Of a stretch of 64,000 nucleotides of DNA, positions 1 to 9,651 are shown piece by piece. The DNA is taken from NCBI GenBank assembly GCA_030789695.1, contig CM061142.1, positions 570,267,281-570,331,280 on the forward strand, in the 5' to 3' direction. The translations under genes and the position numbers were made by a program. Numbering within the stretch: position 1 is the first letter of the stretch; every line of letters begins with the position of its first letter. The notes beneath the pieces are model-generated. The model saw nothing but the letters and a program-made list of their open reading frames with translations, ran no database searches and was not told where the DNA came from. This stretch comes from Scilla litardierei (Eukaryota; Streptophyta; Magnoliopsida; Asparagales; Asparagaceae).

Positions 1-158
1 CTCTGCCAGGGCCGGCCAGGCCCTGGCCGAGGCCAGGGCGCCGGCCCTGGCCTCTGCCAGGGCCGGCCAGGCCCTGGCCGAGGCCAGGGCGCCGGCCCTG
101 GCCACTGCCAGGGCCGGCCAGGCCGGCCTGGCCTTGGCCGGCCTCTGCCGGCCTGGCC
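1..158. repeat. GC-rich tandem repeat, 51-bp unit
   Basis: Two full 51-bp copies (1-51 and 52-102) are identical, and a third diverging copy begins at 103. The unit is almost entirely G and C and is itself made of inverted GGCC-type blocks (CCAGGGCCGG facing CCGGCCCTGG), so it could fold strongly. It lies in the leader or internal part of the minus-strand Copia-1 element. The array probably extends left of the window. Confidence 0.85.
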
Positions 159-710
159 ATGGCCGGTTATGGCCAAGGCCATTTTGGGCATTGGCCGGCC
201 ATGGCCCCTTTGGCCATGGCCGGCCACCCCCTTGAATGGGGTTGCCGCACACTCTCCACCCCCTTGATGGGGTGGTCGCCGGTGGTTATTGGCCGTAGCC
301 AACCCCCTCCGCTCGGGGAGGGGGGATGCATGGCATTCATAGCCCATTTGGCCATGGTGCACATGCACCAAATTTCCTCTTACCCGATGGAAATAACTAC
401 CATCATCTTCCTCGATGAAGCACCCGTTCGTCGATGAAGCACCCGTTCGTCGAGAAATTAGTTATTTCCTAATGGCCGTGTGCCAAAAATGAATAACGTA
501 CTACGTGAACGGTCGGTTCTTCCCGTCACGGAGAGTTCCTACCATATCCGTAATGATAGGAGACCCTAACGTGAAAAGAACAACCGCTGCGTTCTCTCCG
601 TCACGAAGCGTTCCTACCATATCCGTAATGGTAGGAGACCCATTCGTGAAAAAGACAACGACTCGTTCGTAGTTTCGACGGGGCGGTGGTTTGACCGGGG
701 CGAACCCTTA
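159..710 (-). other. Copia-1 internal leader region (no gene recognised)
   Basis: Minus-strand sequence downstream of the Copia-1 primer site. Short open frames here are GGCC-repeat or leader readings with no recognisable gag domain, so I call no gene. A short direct repeat (a GATGAAGCACCCGTTCGTC unit) occurs twice at about 413-450. The gag of this element, if present, should lie left of the window. Confidence 0.5.
525..660. repeat. Two tandem ~75-bp hairpin units in Copia-1 leader
   Basis: Each unit contains CCTACCA (538-544; 613-619), the 9-nt loop TATCCGTAA, and a matching right arm (554-560, one mismatch; 629-635, perfect). In the second unit an outer arm TCACG (601-605) pairs with CGTGA (645-649). 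The units lie 50-190 nt downstream of the primer site on the minus strand, where retroelement leaders carry dimerisation and packaging structures. That role is inference. Confidence 0.7.
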
Positions 711-724
711 TGGCTCTGATACCA
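711..724 (-). promoter_or_regulatory. Primer binding site (tRNA-iMet type), Copia-1
   Basis: The minus strand reads TGGTATCAGAGCCA immediately inside the LTR end. This is the usual plant retrotransposon site complementary to the 3' end of initiator tRNA-Met, and it sets the element's orientation as minus. Confidence 0.85.
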
Positions 725-725
725 A

Positions 726-1332
726 TGTAGGATCCTGTCCAAAACAGAGTTAGGATCGATAATATGAAGTTTAGACTTACGCTTGCGTACGCTGCACGGT
801 AGTCTACGAACTTCGCCTTCGGATTCGCCACGACGGATCGAGTCTACTCACGAACGGAGTAAGGCTACTAAATCCACAATCTAAATCTCTACTTTAGATT
901 AAGAACTTGGATAGAGGGAGAGGAAATATTTCTGCAGAGCTTCGCTAGGATGAAGATGCATGCATGAATTTCATGCAAAAGGTGTAAGAAATGGCTTACC
1001 CTTGGGTCTTATTTATTGCCCCCAAGGTAGTTATTTTAGGGTAAGTTGTTCCTTTGGAACAACTTAATTAAGGTGTACCATGATACATGGCACATTATAA
1101 GCTTAAGTTGTACCATATGCATGGTACAACATAAGCTTAAGATATTCCCCCTTTATAAGCCATATGTCGCATGCACTTATGCATATATAATGCGACTTTC
1201 CCACTCATCCAGAGATCCTCTCCGCAAGGGAACAGATTCCCTTTGTACACGACTTCGTGTACACGACGTTCGAGGTCCGTATTCCCTCGTACATCCCCCA
1301 CAAGGGTGTACAAACGTCTTCCATATCCAACA
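726..1332 (-). mobile_element. 5' LTR of minus-strand Ty1/Copia element (Copia-1)
   Basis: The LTR runs from TGTTGGATATGG (minus-strand start, at 1332) to TCCTACA (minus-strand end, at 726), with terminal TG...CA and the primer site next to its end. A TATA-like TTATAAAGG lies on the minus strand near 1152-1160. It is rich in perfect hairpins: 1043-1065 (10-bp arms), 1108-1129 (9-bp arms), 1226-1243 (7-bp arms) and 1244-1263 (9-bp arms). Tat-1 pol starts at the base after the LTR, so the element inserted into Tat-1. The target-site duplication on this side would be ACGAA (1333-1337), with the partner copy outside the window. Confidence 0.8.
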
Positions 1333-3608
1333 ACGAAGACTGCTCCAGGGCGTTCGGAGACCTCAAAGAGTATCTCCGCAGCCCACCTCTCCTGTCCAAA
1401 CCACGGGAAGGGGAGTCGATGAGCCTTTACCTGGAGTGCGCGGAGGAAGCTGTGAGTTCAGTGCTGATCCGGGAGGACGGTGGGGTGCAATGGCCGGTAT
1501 ACTACACGAGCCGGATCTTGAAGGGGGCGGAGATGCGATACTCGCCCATGGAGAAACTGGCGTACGCCCTCGTCCTCTCAGCACGAAGGCTCCGACCCTA
1601 TTTCCAGGCCCACACCATACTGGTCCTGACCGACTCGCAACTGGAGCAGAACCTCAAGAGATTCGATCGAATGGGAAGGATGCTGAACTGGGGAGTGGAA
1701 CTGAGCGAGTTCGACCTCCGATTCAAACCGCGCACGGCCATCAAAGGGCAGGCCCTAGCCGACTTCATCGCCGAGTGCACAACACAAGGAAATGGCCCCC
1801 CGGAGGAAGAAGGCCCGGCGACGGTAATTCCTCAACCCCTGTCCTTTCTCTCGGCTAACCACTTTCAGCCAGGGGATCCAGGAGCGTGGATAGTCCATGT
1901 GGACGGGTCGGCCACACAGTCAGGAGGCGGGGCCGGGATTGCAATCCGATCTCTGGAAGGGAACATTGTAGAATACGCGTTGCGTTTCGAGTTCCCAGCC
2001 ACGAACAACGTGGCGGAATACGAAGCAGTGATTAACGGCCTGAGGCTGGCCCTGGAGCTCGGGGCCAAGTCCGTCCGCCTCCTCAACGACTCGAAGCTCA
2101 TTGTCAACCAACTCTTGGGGAGATACGAGGCACGGGAGGAGGCGATGCAGAGATATCTCCCTGTCGCCAGAGCGGCGATGTCCAAGTTCAAGGACGTGGA
2201 AGTCTTGCACCTCCCGCGATCAGAGAATGCGCGGGCGGATGCGTTGGCGAAGCTGGCCTCGTCCTCGCCAAAGGAGCTGGGCCGCACCATCTACGTGGAG
2301 AACCTGTCGTCCCCCAGCACGGAGGAGCACGAGGTGATGGCGATCGACCGAGAACCCAACTGGATGGACCCGATCATCCGATACCTCACTCATGGAGAGG
2401 TGCCGACCGATGGGGACGAACACCGAACCCTGGAGAGAAAGGCGCTCCGATACGTGATCCACGAAGGGACGCTCTACCGAAGACGCTGGACCAAGACGGA
2501 CGTCCTCCCATACCTGAAGTGCCTCGGACCGCAGGAAGCTGACTATGTCCTACGGGAGGTTCACGACGGGATCTGCGGGAATCACCACGGGGGCAAGATA
2601 TTCGCGCAGAAGATCTTGAGGCAGGGATACTACTGGCCGACCCTGACCCAAGATGCAACAAGCTACATCCAGAGATGCCAAGAATGCCAGAGGTATGCCC
2701 ACCACATCTCGACTCCTTCGTCAGAGCTCATCCCCATCGTGAGCCCCATCCCCTTTGCGAAATGGGGGCTCGACATCCTCAGACCGTTTAAACCAGGACG
2801 AGGGCAGCGGAAGCATCTGATCGTGGCAGTGGACTACTTCACCAAGTGGATCGAGGCCGAACCGTTGGCCACCATCACGTGGAAGAAAGTGAAAAGCTTC
2901 GTGTGGAATTCCATCATCTCCCGATTCGGAGTACCCCGGGCCATCGTCACAGACAATGGGAAGCAGTTCGACTCCGTAGGGTTTAAAGATTTTTGCGAAG
3001 AATGGGGAATCAAGCTCCTCTTCGCCTCAGTAGCGCACCCCCAGACCAACGGGATGGCGGAAGCGGCCAACAAGTGCATCATAGAACCCCTCCGGAAGAA
3101 AGTGAAAGACGCCGAAGGGAACTGGCCAGAAGAGCTCCCCAGGATACTCTGGTCCTACCGGACGACCCACAAGGAGGCCACTGGCGAGACCCCGTTCATG
3201 CTCACCTACGGGGCTGAGGCAGTGGTACCGGTCGAATTGGGTGAAGAATCTCTCCGACTCAAATACTTTGACGAAGACCGGAACTCGCAGGGCCTGGGGA
3301 TCAATCTGGAGCTCCTCGACGAGCGACGGGAGCAGGCACTGGCCACCATCGTCCGCCAGAAGCAGAAGGTGGCCCGATACTACAACGCTCGAGTGCGGGG
3401 GAGAAGCTTACACCTTGGGGACCTGGTCCTCCGGAAAGCAGGCTTCAACACTGATACCGCTCGCAAAGGGAAGCTCGCGGCTAGATGGGAGGGACCCTAC
3501 AAAGTCGTCGAGGTCCTCGGGCCCGCAGCCTACCGACTAGCCGACATGGAGGGGAGGATTCTCACTCACACTTGGAATACGGAACATTTGCGCAAGTACT
3601 TTCAATAA
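1333..3608 (+). CDS. Ty3/Gypsy Tat-lineage pol, 3' part: RNase H, archaeal-type RNase H, integrase (5' cut by insertion)
   Basis: C-terminal half of a Tat-lineage polyprotein. In order it shows the RT-linked RNase H (the YSPMEKLAYAL and ALADFIAECT regions), then a second, archaeal-type RNase H (WIVHVDGSATQSGGGAG; NNVAEYEAVINGL; ADALAKLASS). The integrase follows: an HHCC finger (GNHHGGK ... CQECQRY), then a core with Asp in GLDIL, Asp in IVTDNG and Glu in GMAEAANK, ending in the usual GPYKVVEVLGPAAYRL tail. A second RNase H is diagnostic of the Tat lineage. The frame is open to the stop, and the three catalytic acidic residues remain. Copia-1 cuts the gene at its 5' end, so protease and RT should lie left of the window. 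The open frame runs on upstream to an ATG at 1257, but that stretch is Copia LTR. Expression as a protein is unlikely. Confidence 0.9.
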
Positions 3609-3762
3609 ATGTATCATTTCCTATGAAATAAATTTATTTTGAATTCATTCCTTTCCAGATAAAGCAAAAAGATATACAGAGAGGCGCATGAAGAGGCCGA
3701 GGGGCATTCCCCTCCCTCATTTTTCTCCGGGGGCACCAGCGGGGCCACAGGCCGGCAGCACG

Positions 3763-5910
3763 CTAGGGTCCCCCCCCACCCTGCTCGACAGCAGGGTACA
3801 CCCGAAGATCCCCGAAGTTGACCCCCGAGAGTGGGAACTTCTCTTGGATCTCGGACTGGCACCGGGCGAAGCCCTTCTCGAACGCCTCCGACAAGGCGGT
3901 CTCCACAAAGGAGGTGGCATACTCCGCCACGGCATCCTGAGCGATCCGGGCCGGATCCACCTCCTCGAGCCCACGCATCCGAGCCTCTAAGGTCTCGATC
4001 TGGCGTTGGTGCTTCGCCCTCTCCTTCTCGATCTCCTAGGATTTCTCGCCAAGTTGGGCAGCAAGGGCCCTCGCCTGCTCCTCCGCCGCTTCCAGACGGT
4101 CGGAGAGCTCCAAGGCCTCGGAGGCAGCAGCGGGGTTGGGGATCTGCTCGGCTCCTCCAGACGCGTCAGCACCTTTCAAAAGCTCGGCGAGTCGCGCCTC
4201 GGCCTCTGACTTCGCAGCCAGAGCCAAGGCACTCTCCCGGTCCGCCACCTCCAGAGCAGAGGACAGCTCAGTTACGCGGGAGTCCAGGGACTGGACCCGC
4301 GCTTCCTCCAACTGACCTGCCTCCTCCTCCTCGCCGGGGGCCTCAGGGCCCCGCCCGGCATCGGATTTGGCTTTGGGAAGAACCACGAATTGGCGCCTCA
4401 TCGAGAGGCCCACTGAGGACAGCTGCACCAAGGCAACGAAGGTAAGACAGCGAGAACAGCAGGAGGGTAAGCAGAAACACCCTACCTGTTGACCAGCCTG
4501 AATCACGAAGGTGGCCAAGCAGTCACCTCTGACTCCGTCCAACACCGCCTGATCGGGAGGGAGACAGCAGTTCTCGGCCACTCGAGCAGCGGCTCCGCGG
4601 CTCGAGAACACCGATTCCTTCTCCCCCACTGGGAAGCGTGGACGAAGAAGACCCTCCCCTGATGAAGGGAACTCGCCAAGAGCAGAACGGAACGCGCCAA
4701 TATACCGACTGTAGGCGACAGGGAGAGTGCCGTCTGGGAGAGGTGAAGGGCCGGCCCACGGCCAGGCAACCTCAACGGGGGTGGGTTGAGGTCGATCATC
4801 AGTCGGCTGGACCTCGACCCCCTCGACCCCATCACGGACCCTCTTGGAAGACCCCAGCAAGGGGGGGGAGGGAGACGACACCTTCTTCCGTTTTAAGCCT
4901 CCGGACGCGGTCACAGCCCGTTGCTTCTTCCGGACCTCCAACACATGATCCCTTTTGCGCGGATTCGGGTTGGGGACCTGCACGAGAGCACTGGCAGGAG
5001 AAGGACCGAGAGGGAACCCACCTGCATTCAAAAAAGAGATGAGAGACCGAGCAGAGCCCAGGTGACCTCGAATGGCAAGCACTCGGGGAGGCTTACCCAG
5101 GGGCCACACCGTCTTGCGCAAGTTGTGGTCGCTAAAGAGGGCATCGATCGAACGCTCCCTCGCAGGAATCGCCAGCATGTCCTTCGCTGTCTGCTGCTCG
5201 GCGACCGTCGGCTCCCCCAGATCGAGGATGACTGCACCAGCCGCCTCCCACCGAACCGGGAAGGGTACACTCGATGGGAATGTGACGACCACGTATTCCC
5301 CCTTCCAGCGTTTCAGGGAGCTCGGCAACCCCAGCACCAGGGACATCTTCGGGCGGGCATTGATGTAAATCCACGCCCCCGACTGGTGGTGGCTCAGGCG
5401 GTAGAACTGGGCAAAGAGGCGAAGAGAGGGCGCCACACCCTTCAGCATGCAGACAACGACGAACCCGACGAGGAGCCCGACGGCGTTGGGACAGAATTGA
5501 CACAGGCACACGTTGTGGGCCTGAAGGAACTCGACGATAAAAGGATGGAGCGGGAAACGAAGCCCGAAGCGGAAGCACTTCTCATATATTCCGACCTCGT
5601 TGGGGCCAGGGAAGCAGACCCGCTCGTCAGCCCCGGGGGCACGAGCCAAAAAGGGCGGAAGCAAGTAGGCGGAGCGCATGCTCCCGATGGCGGTGGCGCA
5701 GATCGACGAAGACCACAACAAGACCTCTGGGGGCACCCCTGAAAGATCATCCCCGTGCTGACTAATCGCCGAAGGAGTGCCACCCGTCGGACCTGGAGCT
5801 GCATCGTGCTCCGACCGAACCGAACCCGTGGCAGAGGAAGACGACATGAGGCAGAGCTCAGGCAGAATAGGGATCGGCGCAAAGAAGAAAGCGACGGGAT
5901 GGCGGCTCAC
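3763..5910 (-). pseudogene. Antisense extra ORF of Tat-1 (Transposase_28 / 'putative gypsy type transposon' family), one nonsense codon
   Basis: Lies convergently to pol, between pol and the 3' LTR. Antisense extra ORFs in this position are an established feature of Tat-lineage elements. The N-terminal half (about residues 85-250) carries the conserved YEKCFRFGLRFPLHPFI ... LCQFCPNAVG ... GAWIYINARP block that I associate with the plant Transposase_28 family. The C-terminal part is rich in Ala, Glu and Leu and coiled-coil-like. The frame is open from the ATG at 5910 except for one TAG at 4036-4038. The same frame then continues about 90 codons to a stop at 3763-3765, so this looks like a single point mutation in a long gene. 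Function is unknown. The domain name reflects repeat origin, not shown transposase activity. Confidence 0.75.
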
Positions 5911-6147
5911 GAACCCCTCGGCTTCTCAACTTAAGACGACCCCGCGAGCGGTGGGGATAAGCTTGCAGCTACACGTGGCTGCATCTGAAGGCCGACGGCG
6001 CTTCGGAACCCGCAACTTAAAAAGCATCGAACGAGCTAGCTCATGATGACGACTAATAAATGAGTCGGCATCGACTGGCGAGCTTGTCAAAATCGGCAGA
6101 AGTCACATCGGCCGAGCCGAACCGGCCGAGGCCAATCAACTCGACCG

Positions 6148-6158
6148 ATGGGGGCAAT
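6148..6158 (+). promoter_or_regulatory. Polypurine tract, Tat-1
   Basis: The sequence GATGGGGGCAAT directly precedes the LTR start TGTTACG. The same arrangement (GGGGGGCAAT then TGTTACG) recurs at the Tat-3 3' LTR, which supports both calls. It primes plus-strand DNA synthesis. Confidence 0.75.
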
Positions 6159-7135
6159 TGTTACGCCTATTTGACCGAGACCCAAAAGACACAAGCCCAG
6201 GAGCCCAATTACTGGCCAGGAGCCCATCTACGTATACCGGCCCGTCTCACAAGACCCACTAAGGGACCCCCCTGCTATCGATCTGACCTGGCCCCAGTAC
6301 CCGCTGGTCACTCGCCCACTCCTGCGATAACCGCTCCCCCGGTTCCGCGACCACTAAATGACGGTAATGGGGAGGTGCGGGCGTGGCGCAAGGGGCGGCG
6401 ACGGGGGGCGGATTGAGGGGGCACGATTGAGGGCGGGCGAGGGAGGTGGGCCAGAGGCAATCGCGCTGGGGGCTCTACAAAAAGGCTAGGAGGACGACGA
6501 AGAAAAGGACCGCATCTCAGGTATCTAAAGTCTAAGGTATTCCATCAACGACCTAGTTCCTCCTTTCCATCTCCTTCCTCCCCCGCTCGTGCCGTGAGAC
6601 GCCGTTCAGATCTCCTCACGAGTCGAACCGTCTCCGCCGGGCCTCCTCTTTCAGATCACTGTCTGACTTAGGCATCGGAGGGGATTTGGCCGGAACCAAG
6701 GTCCGGCCCCCTGACGAGCGTTCTCGTCTACGCAGGAACACATCCCGCCGAGGCCGAGCGTCTCGCCCAGGGCCGAGGCTTCCCCTCGCCCTTCGCCGAC
6801 CGCGCATCTAGCTGGACGAGTGAGGCTTCCCCTCATCGTCCGACCGCCGAGGCCGAGCACATCCAGCCGAGGCCGAGCGACTCACCCAGGGCCGAGGCTT
6901 CCCCTCGCCCTTCGTCGACCGCGCATCTAGCTGGACGACTGAGGCTACCCCTCGTTGTCCTACCTCCGAGTCCGTGCGCGACCGTCCGAGGCCGAGCGTC
7001 TCAATCAGGGCCGAGGCTTCCCCTCGCCCCATCCGCACCGACTCGAAGCCCCCGAGGGACCCAAACGGGCCCCTTGACCACGTTGACCGGGTTATCCACG
7101 GTCAACGCTTTGTAGTGAGAAAACACTCTGAAACA
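6159..7135 (+). mobile_element. 3' LTR of Tat-1
   Basis: Starts TGTTACGCC after the polypurine tract and ends GAAACA. Its 3' half (GGCATCGGAGGGG ... GGTCCGGCCCCCTGACGAG ... CAGG) is clearly related to the LTRs of Tat-2 and Tat-3 and to the solo LTR at 55937. The element is expected to be flanked by a five-base duplication, and the right-hand copy would be CTAAA (7136-7140). The left copy lies outside the window. Confidence 0.8.
6747..7030. repeat. ~120-bp tandem repeat inside Tat-1 LTR (2.5 copies)
   Basis: A GCCGAGGCCGAGCG...CCCAGGGCCGAGGCTTCCCCTCGCCC segment starts at 6747, 6867 and 6985. Copies one and two share long near-identical stretches, including GCGCATCTAGCTGGACGA. It lies in the downstream half of the LTR. 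Confidence 0.8.
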
Positions 7136-7322
7136 CTAAACTTGCAAGATTTTGATGGAATGCGAGAGGAGGGTTGGTATGAAATCTTATAATTAGCAGA
7201 AAAATTGTGGATAGATTAACCTTTTCGGTAGGGGTGCTCTGTGCTCGGCTCGCTCGGTATGGACACTCAGATGCTCGGGTCTTGAGCTCGGCTTGCAGAT
7301 GCTCGGGGGTTCGTGGAGCTTG

Positions 7323-7619
7323 TTATGGAATAGACCCATGACAAACAAGGACCGGGCTGAACATGAATGCCCCAAATGCCGAATGGGTCTCAATCGCATC
7401 CATAGTGAACTCGTTCATGATCGCACACATGTAGAAGTTGCTGAGACCATCGGCCTTGGGAATCTGACGAATCAGCCACCACATCGCGGGCCGGACCATG
7501 TAGAGGCACAGGAGCACGAACCCGACGTCGGAGGGGATGACGATGGTGGTGAGGATGTGGGTGATGAGGAAGACGATGGTGTTTCGATAGTGGGATCCCA
7601 AAAGACCTGTCGGTGGCAA
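7323..7619 (-). pseudogene. Captured fragment of a plant CHX-type monovalent cation/H+ antiporter gene
   Basis: The conceptual product contains GFVLLCLYMVRPAMWWLIRQ, then LSNFYMCAIM and DAIETHSAFGAFMF. This matches the order and spacing seen in the membrane domain of plant CATION/H+ EXCHANGER proteins (a Val/Arg-Pro segment, a Tyr-Val/Met-Cys strand, then a Thr-His-Ser-x-Phe-Gly-Ala-Phe motif). Intact family members are several hundred residues longer. Here only about 90 residues remain, a few residues are missing before the DAI motif, and the frame is lost after the Phe-Gly-Ala-Phe motif. Host-gene sequence inside a retroelement interior suggests transduction or capture. It is a recognition from memory of the family, not an alignment. 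Confidence 0.65.
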
Positions 7620-8553
7620 GGTGGCAGCAAGATGAAGGACTTGCCTGGAGGATGAAGGAACGTGTGCTGCCGTAGGAAGTCTTCAACTTCTTGTCAAGGC
7701 TCAGCGACGCCATATCTCCACCCCCAAATCTGCTCGGCAGAGGCGAGTTCCCAAATCTGCTCGGCTAGACTCGAGTCCGATTGGGGGCTCGATCATGGGT
7801 AAATGTCGATGAGGTGGAAGATGTAAATTTTGCATGCAATCTGTGATAGCTGATGAAGTAGAAGCGATAAAAAGTGACGATGTTGACGCAAAAATTCCGA
7901 CTTCCTCGTCGGAGAAGGAGAAAGGTATGGTGGTCTCCTCGTCTTGTGCGATGCCATGTTGATCTCGTTCACTTTACTCCCCTTCAACTTCCCTTGCCTT
8001 CCGACCAGCTTCCTAGAGTTTGCCATGGGCATCGCGCTGCCGTCCAATGTGACATCCAGCTCCGATCTCATGGTGAGAAGGTCGCATTTGGAGACGACCC
8101 CGTTCGAGATCTAGCTGGATAAGATGGAAACCGGTAGCAAGGGTTGGTGCCTGGGGATCCCGCTCGGCACCAGCGGAGTCGGCGGGAACCGAGGTGACCG
8201 CCACCGTCTAATAAGAGGCTCGTTGAGGCGGATCTGGCCGTAGCAGGGAGGTGACAGGGATCTTCAAGGCGAGGTTTCCAGGGGAAGACCGGGGATGGCA
8301 TGATCCTGCTCCTCTCGCCCCCTTTGAACGATACCCTGAGATTGGATCGCTCTGCACCCGAATCTGTCGGATTTGGAACCGAGTCCGATGGCGATGAGCT
8401 TGATTCCAGCTCGTGAGGTAGCCAAGCTCGTTGCCCCCATCAGTCCCAATCCCAAGGCCTCCAGCGGATCTCGACTTGTGACTCTAGGGTTTTTTGCGGA
8501 TGGTGCTTCAACTCGAGAGCTTTGACAGAGTAGATGAAGTTGGAATCCTTGGT

Positions 8554-9084
8554 TTAGAGCTTGGGTCCGAGCTTCTGGCGATGATCTGGAGCGTCCTGAT
8601 GAGGTCCTTTGCTTCGTTCGACACCGGGCATCGACGCCTCTGATATCTCCTTTACTGGGTCGGTCACCGATGCAGCCGCCAGCATGGCGACTAGCCGGAT
8701 CCGGAGACCTTCGTCAGATCCTTCTACCAAGGGCCGCAGCAGCGGCCTACCGCCTCGTTGGCAGCTTTCTTGCCCTTCCCGTTGACTTGTCGGACTACGA
8801 TCCGGCAGTCGAAGGGTGCATCGACAGAGGGGGTCTCTGGATCCCAGGATCGAGATTGAAAAGGCTCTCGTGGCGACAAGGAGACGACGATTTAATGTAG
8901 CGAGGTCTGCCGCTAGTGATGACGAGGGTGTAGGGGCGGCCGGGATCTGGTTCATTGCGGCCGAGAAGAAGCCGGAGAGTTTCATGATCCAGAGCATCAT
9001 TTGCCTGCGAACTTGCCCCTCCGATGGTGCTTCCACGTCTTGAAGTCGAAGAGAACGGCAAGGCCTCGAGTGTTCCACGTGCAA
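8554..9084 (-). CDS. Unrecognised open frame in Tat-2 interior (doubtful gene)
   Basis: A 176-codon open frame beginning at an ATG at 9084. I do not recognise the product. It is rich in Arg, Ser, Leu and Ala, has no clear membrane segment or motif, and a competing frame on the same strand (from 9061) is open for 88 codons. It could be part of a second captured gene fragment, like the CHX piece nearby, or chance. Confidence 0.2.
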   Translation of the reverse strand: MHVEHSRPCRSLRLQDVEAPSEGQVRRQMMLWIMKLSGFFSAAMNQIPAAPTPSSSLAADLATLNRRLLVATRAFSISILGSRDPLCRCTLRLPDRSPTSQREGQESCQRGGRPLLRPLVEGSDEGLRIRLVAMLAAASVTDPVKEISEASMPGVERSKGPHQDAPDHRQKLGPKL

Positions 9085-9094
9085 TTGATGGAGG

Positions 9095-9330
9095 TTTGCT
9101 TCAATTGAGCCAATATTTGAATTTGGGCGTCCCTTAGAAAGGTGCTATTAGTGTCCATCAATTGAGCCAATAATTAAGAAATTTGTGCCCCTGAGAAATT
9201 GATGGGGGTCTCCATCATTTGGGCCACTAACCCAGCAGCTTGAGCGTCCCTAGGAAATTGATGGTGGTGTACATCCATTGAGCCAATAATTGAGCATCCC
9301 ACGAGCCATTGAGCAAATGAATGCACGATC
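9095..9330. repeat. Degenerate ~50-60-bp tandem repeat, four units
   Basis: Four imperfect units built on 'CCATCAATTGAGCCAATAATT ... GCGTCCC(T)AG(G)AAATTGATGG'. The shared core ATTGAGCCAATA appears three times and a diverged ATTTGGGCCACTA once. It sits just inside the Tat-2 primer site. Confidence 0.6.
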
Positions 9331-9631
9331 GAGGAATGAATGCACGATCTTGCTCATTATCACCTGGCTCTGAACGGTCAAAATGGTAGATACGATCTCG
9401 AGGACCTCATTTCCTTGATTTGGTTGCGGCGATGGGGAGGTACGGGGTCTCTCCCAACGCGACATCGTGTCATTTGGTGCTGAAGGTGACGACTCGGGTA
9501 GAAGAGGTCGGGTCCTTTGAGGAGTTGATTGATCATCTCAACAGGCATCACTCCGCTGACGATGAATCATACAATTTGGTTATTGGGACGAGTCATCATC
9601 GGTGTGGTTGTTCGACGTGGGTGTAGACTCG

Positions 9632-9651
9632 TCCCCACAGACGGCCCCAGA
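9632..9651 (-). promoter_or_regulatory. Primer-binding-site-like sequence, Tat-2
   Basis: The minus strand reads TCTGGGGCCGTCTGTGGGGA directly after the LTR end (GTAAACA). It matches the Tat-3 primer site (TTGGTGCCGTCTGTGGGA) closely and fixes a minus orientation. I do not assign the tRNA. Confidence 0.7.

Larger units (their letters stand above)
7136..9631 (-). other. Partial internal region of minus-strand Tat-2 element
   Basis: Lies between the 3' end of Tat-1 and the Tat-2 primer site. On the minus strand it is downstream of a Tat-type primer site, so it reads as element interior, but no gag or pol domain is recognisable. It holds a CHX gene fragment, a short degenerate repeat and an unrecognised open frame. 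Tat-1 seems to have inserted here. Confidence 0.45.

Noticed and set aside
1257..1332. N-terminal extension of the Tat-1 pol frame up to an ATG at 1257
   Set aside because: This part is Copia-1 LTR. The frame is open across the junction by chance, so it is not a real start.
1333..3608. Endogenous pararetrovirus (RT/RNase H-bearing) origin
   Set aside because: Integrase, LTRs and polypurine tracts are present and a second archaeal-type RNase H marks the Tat lineage.
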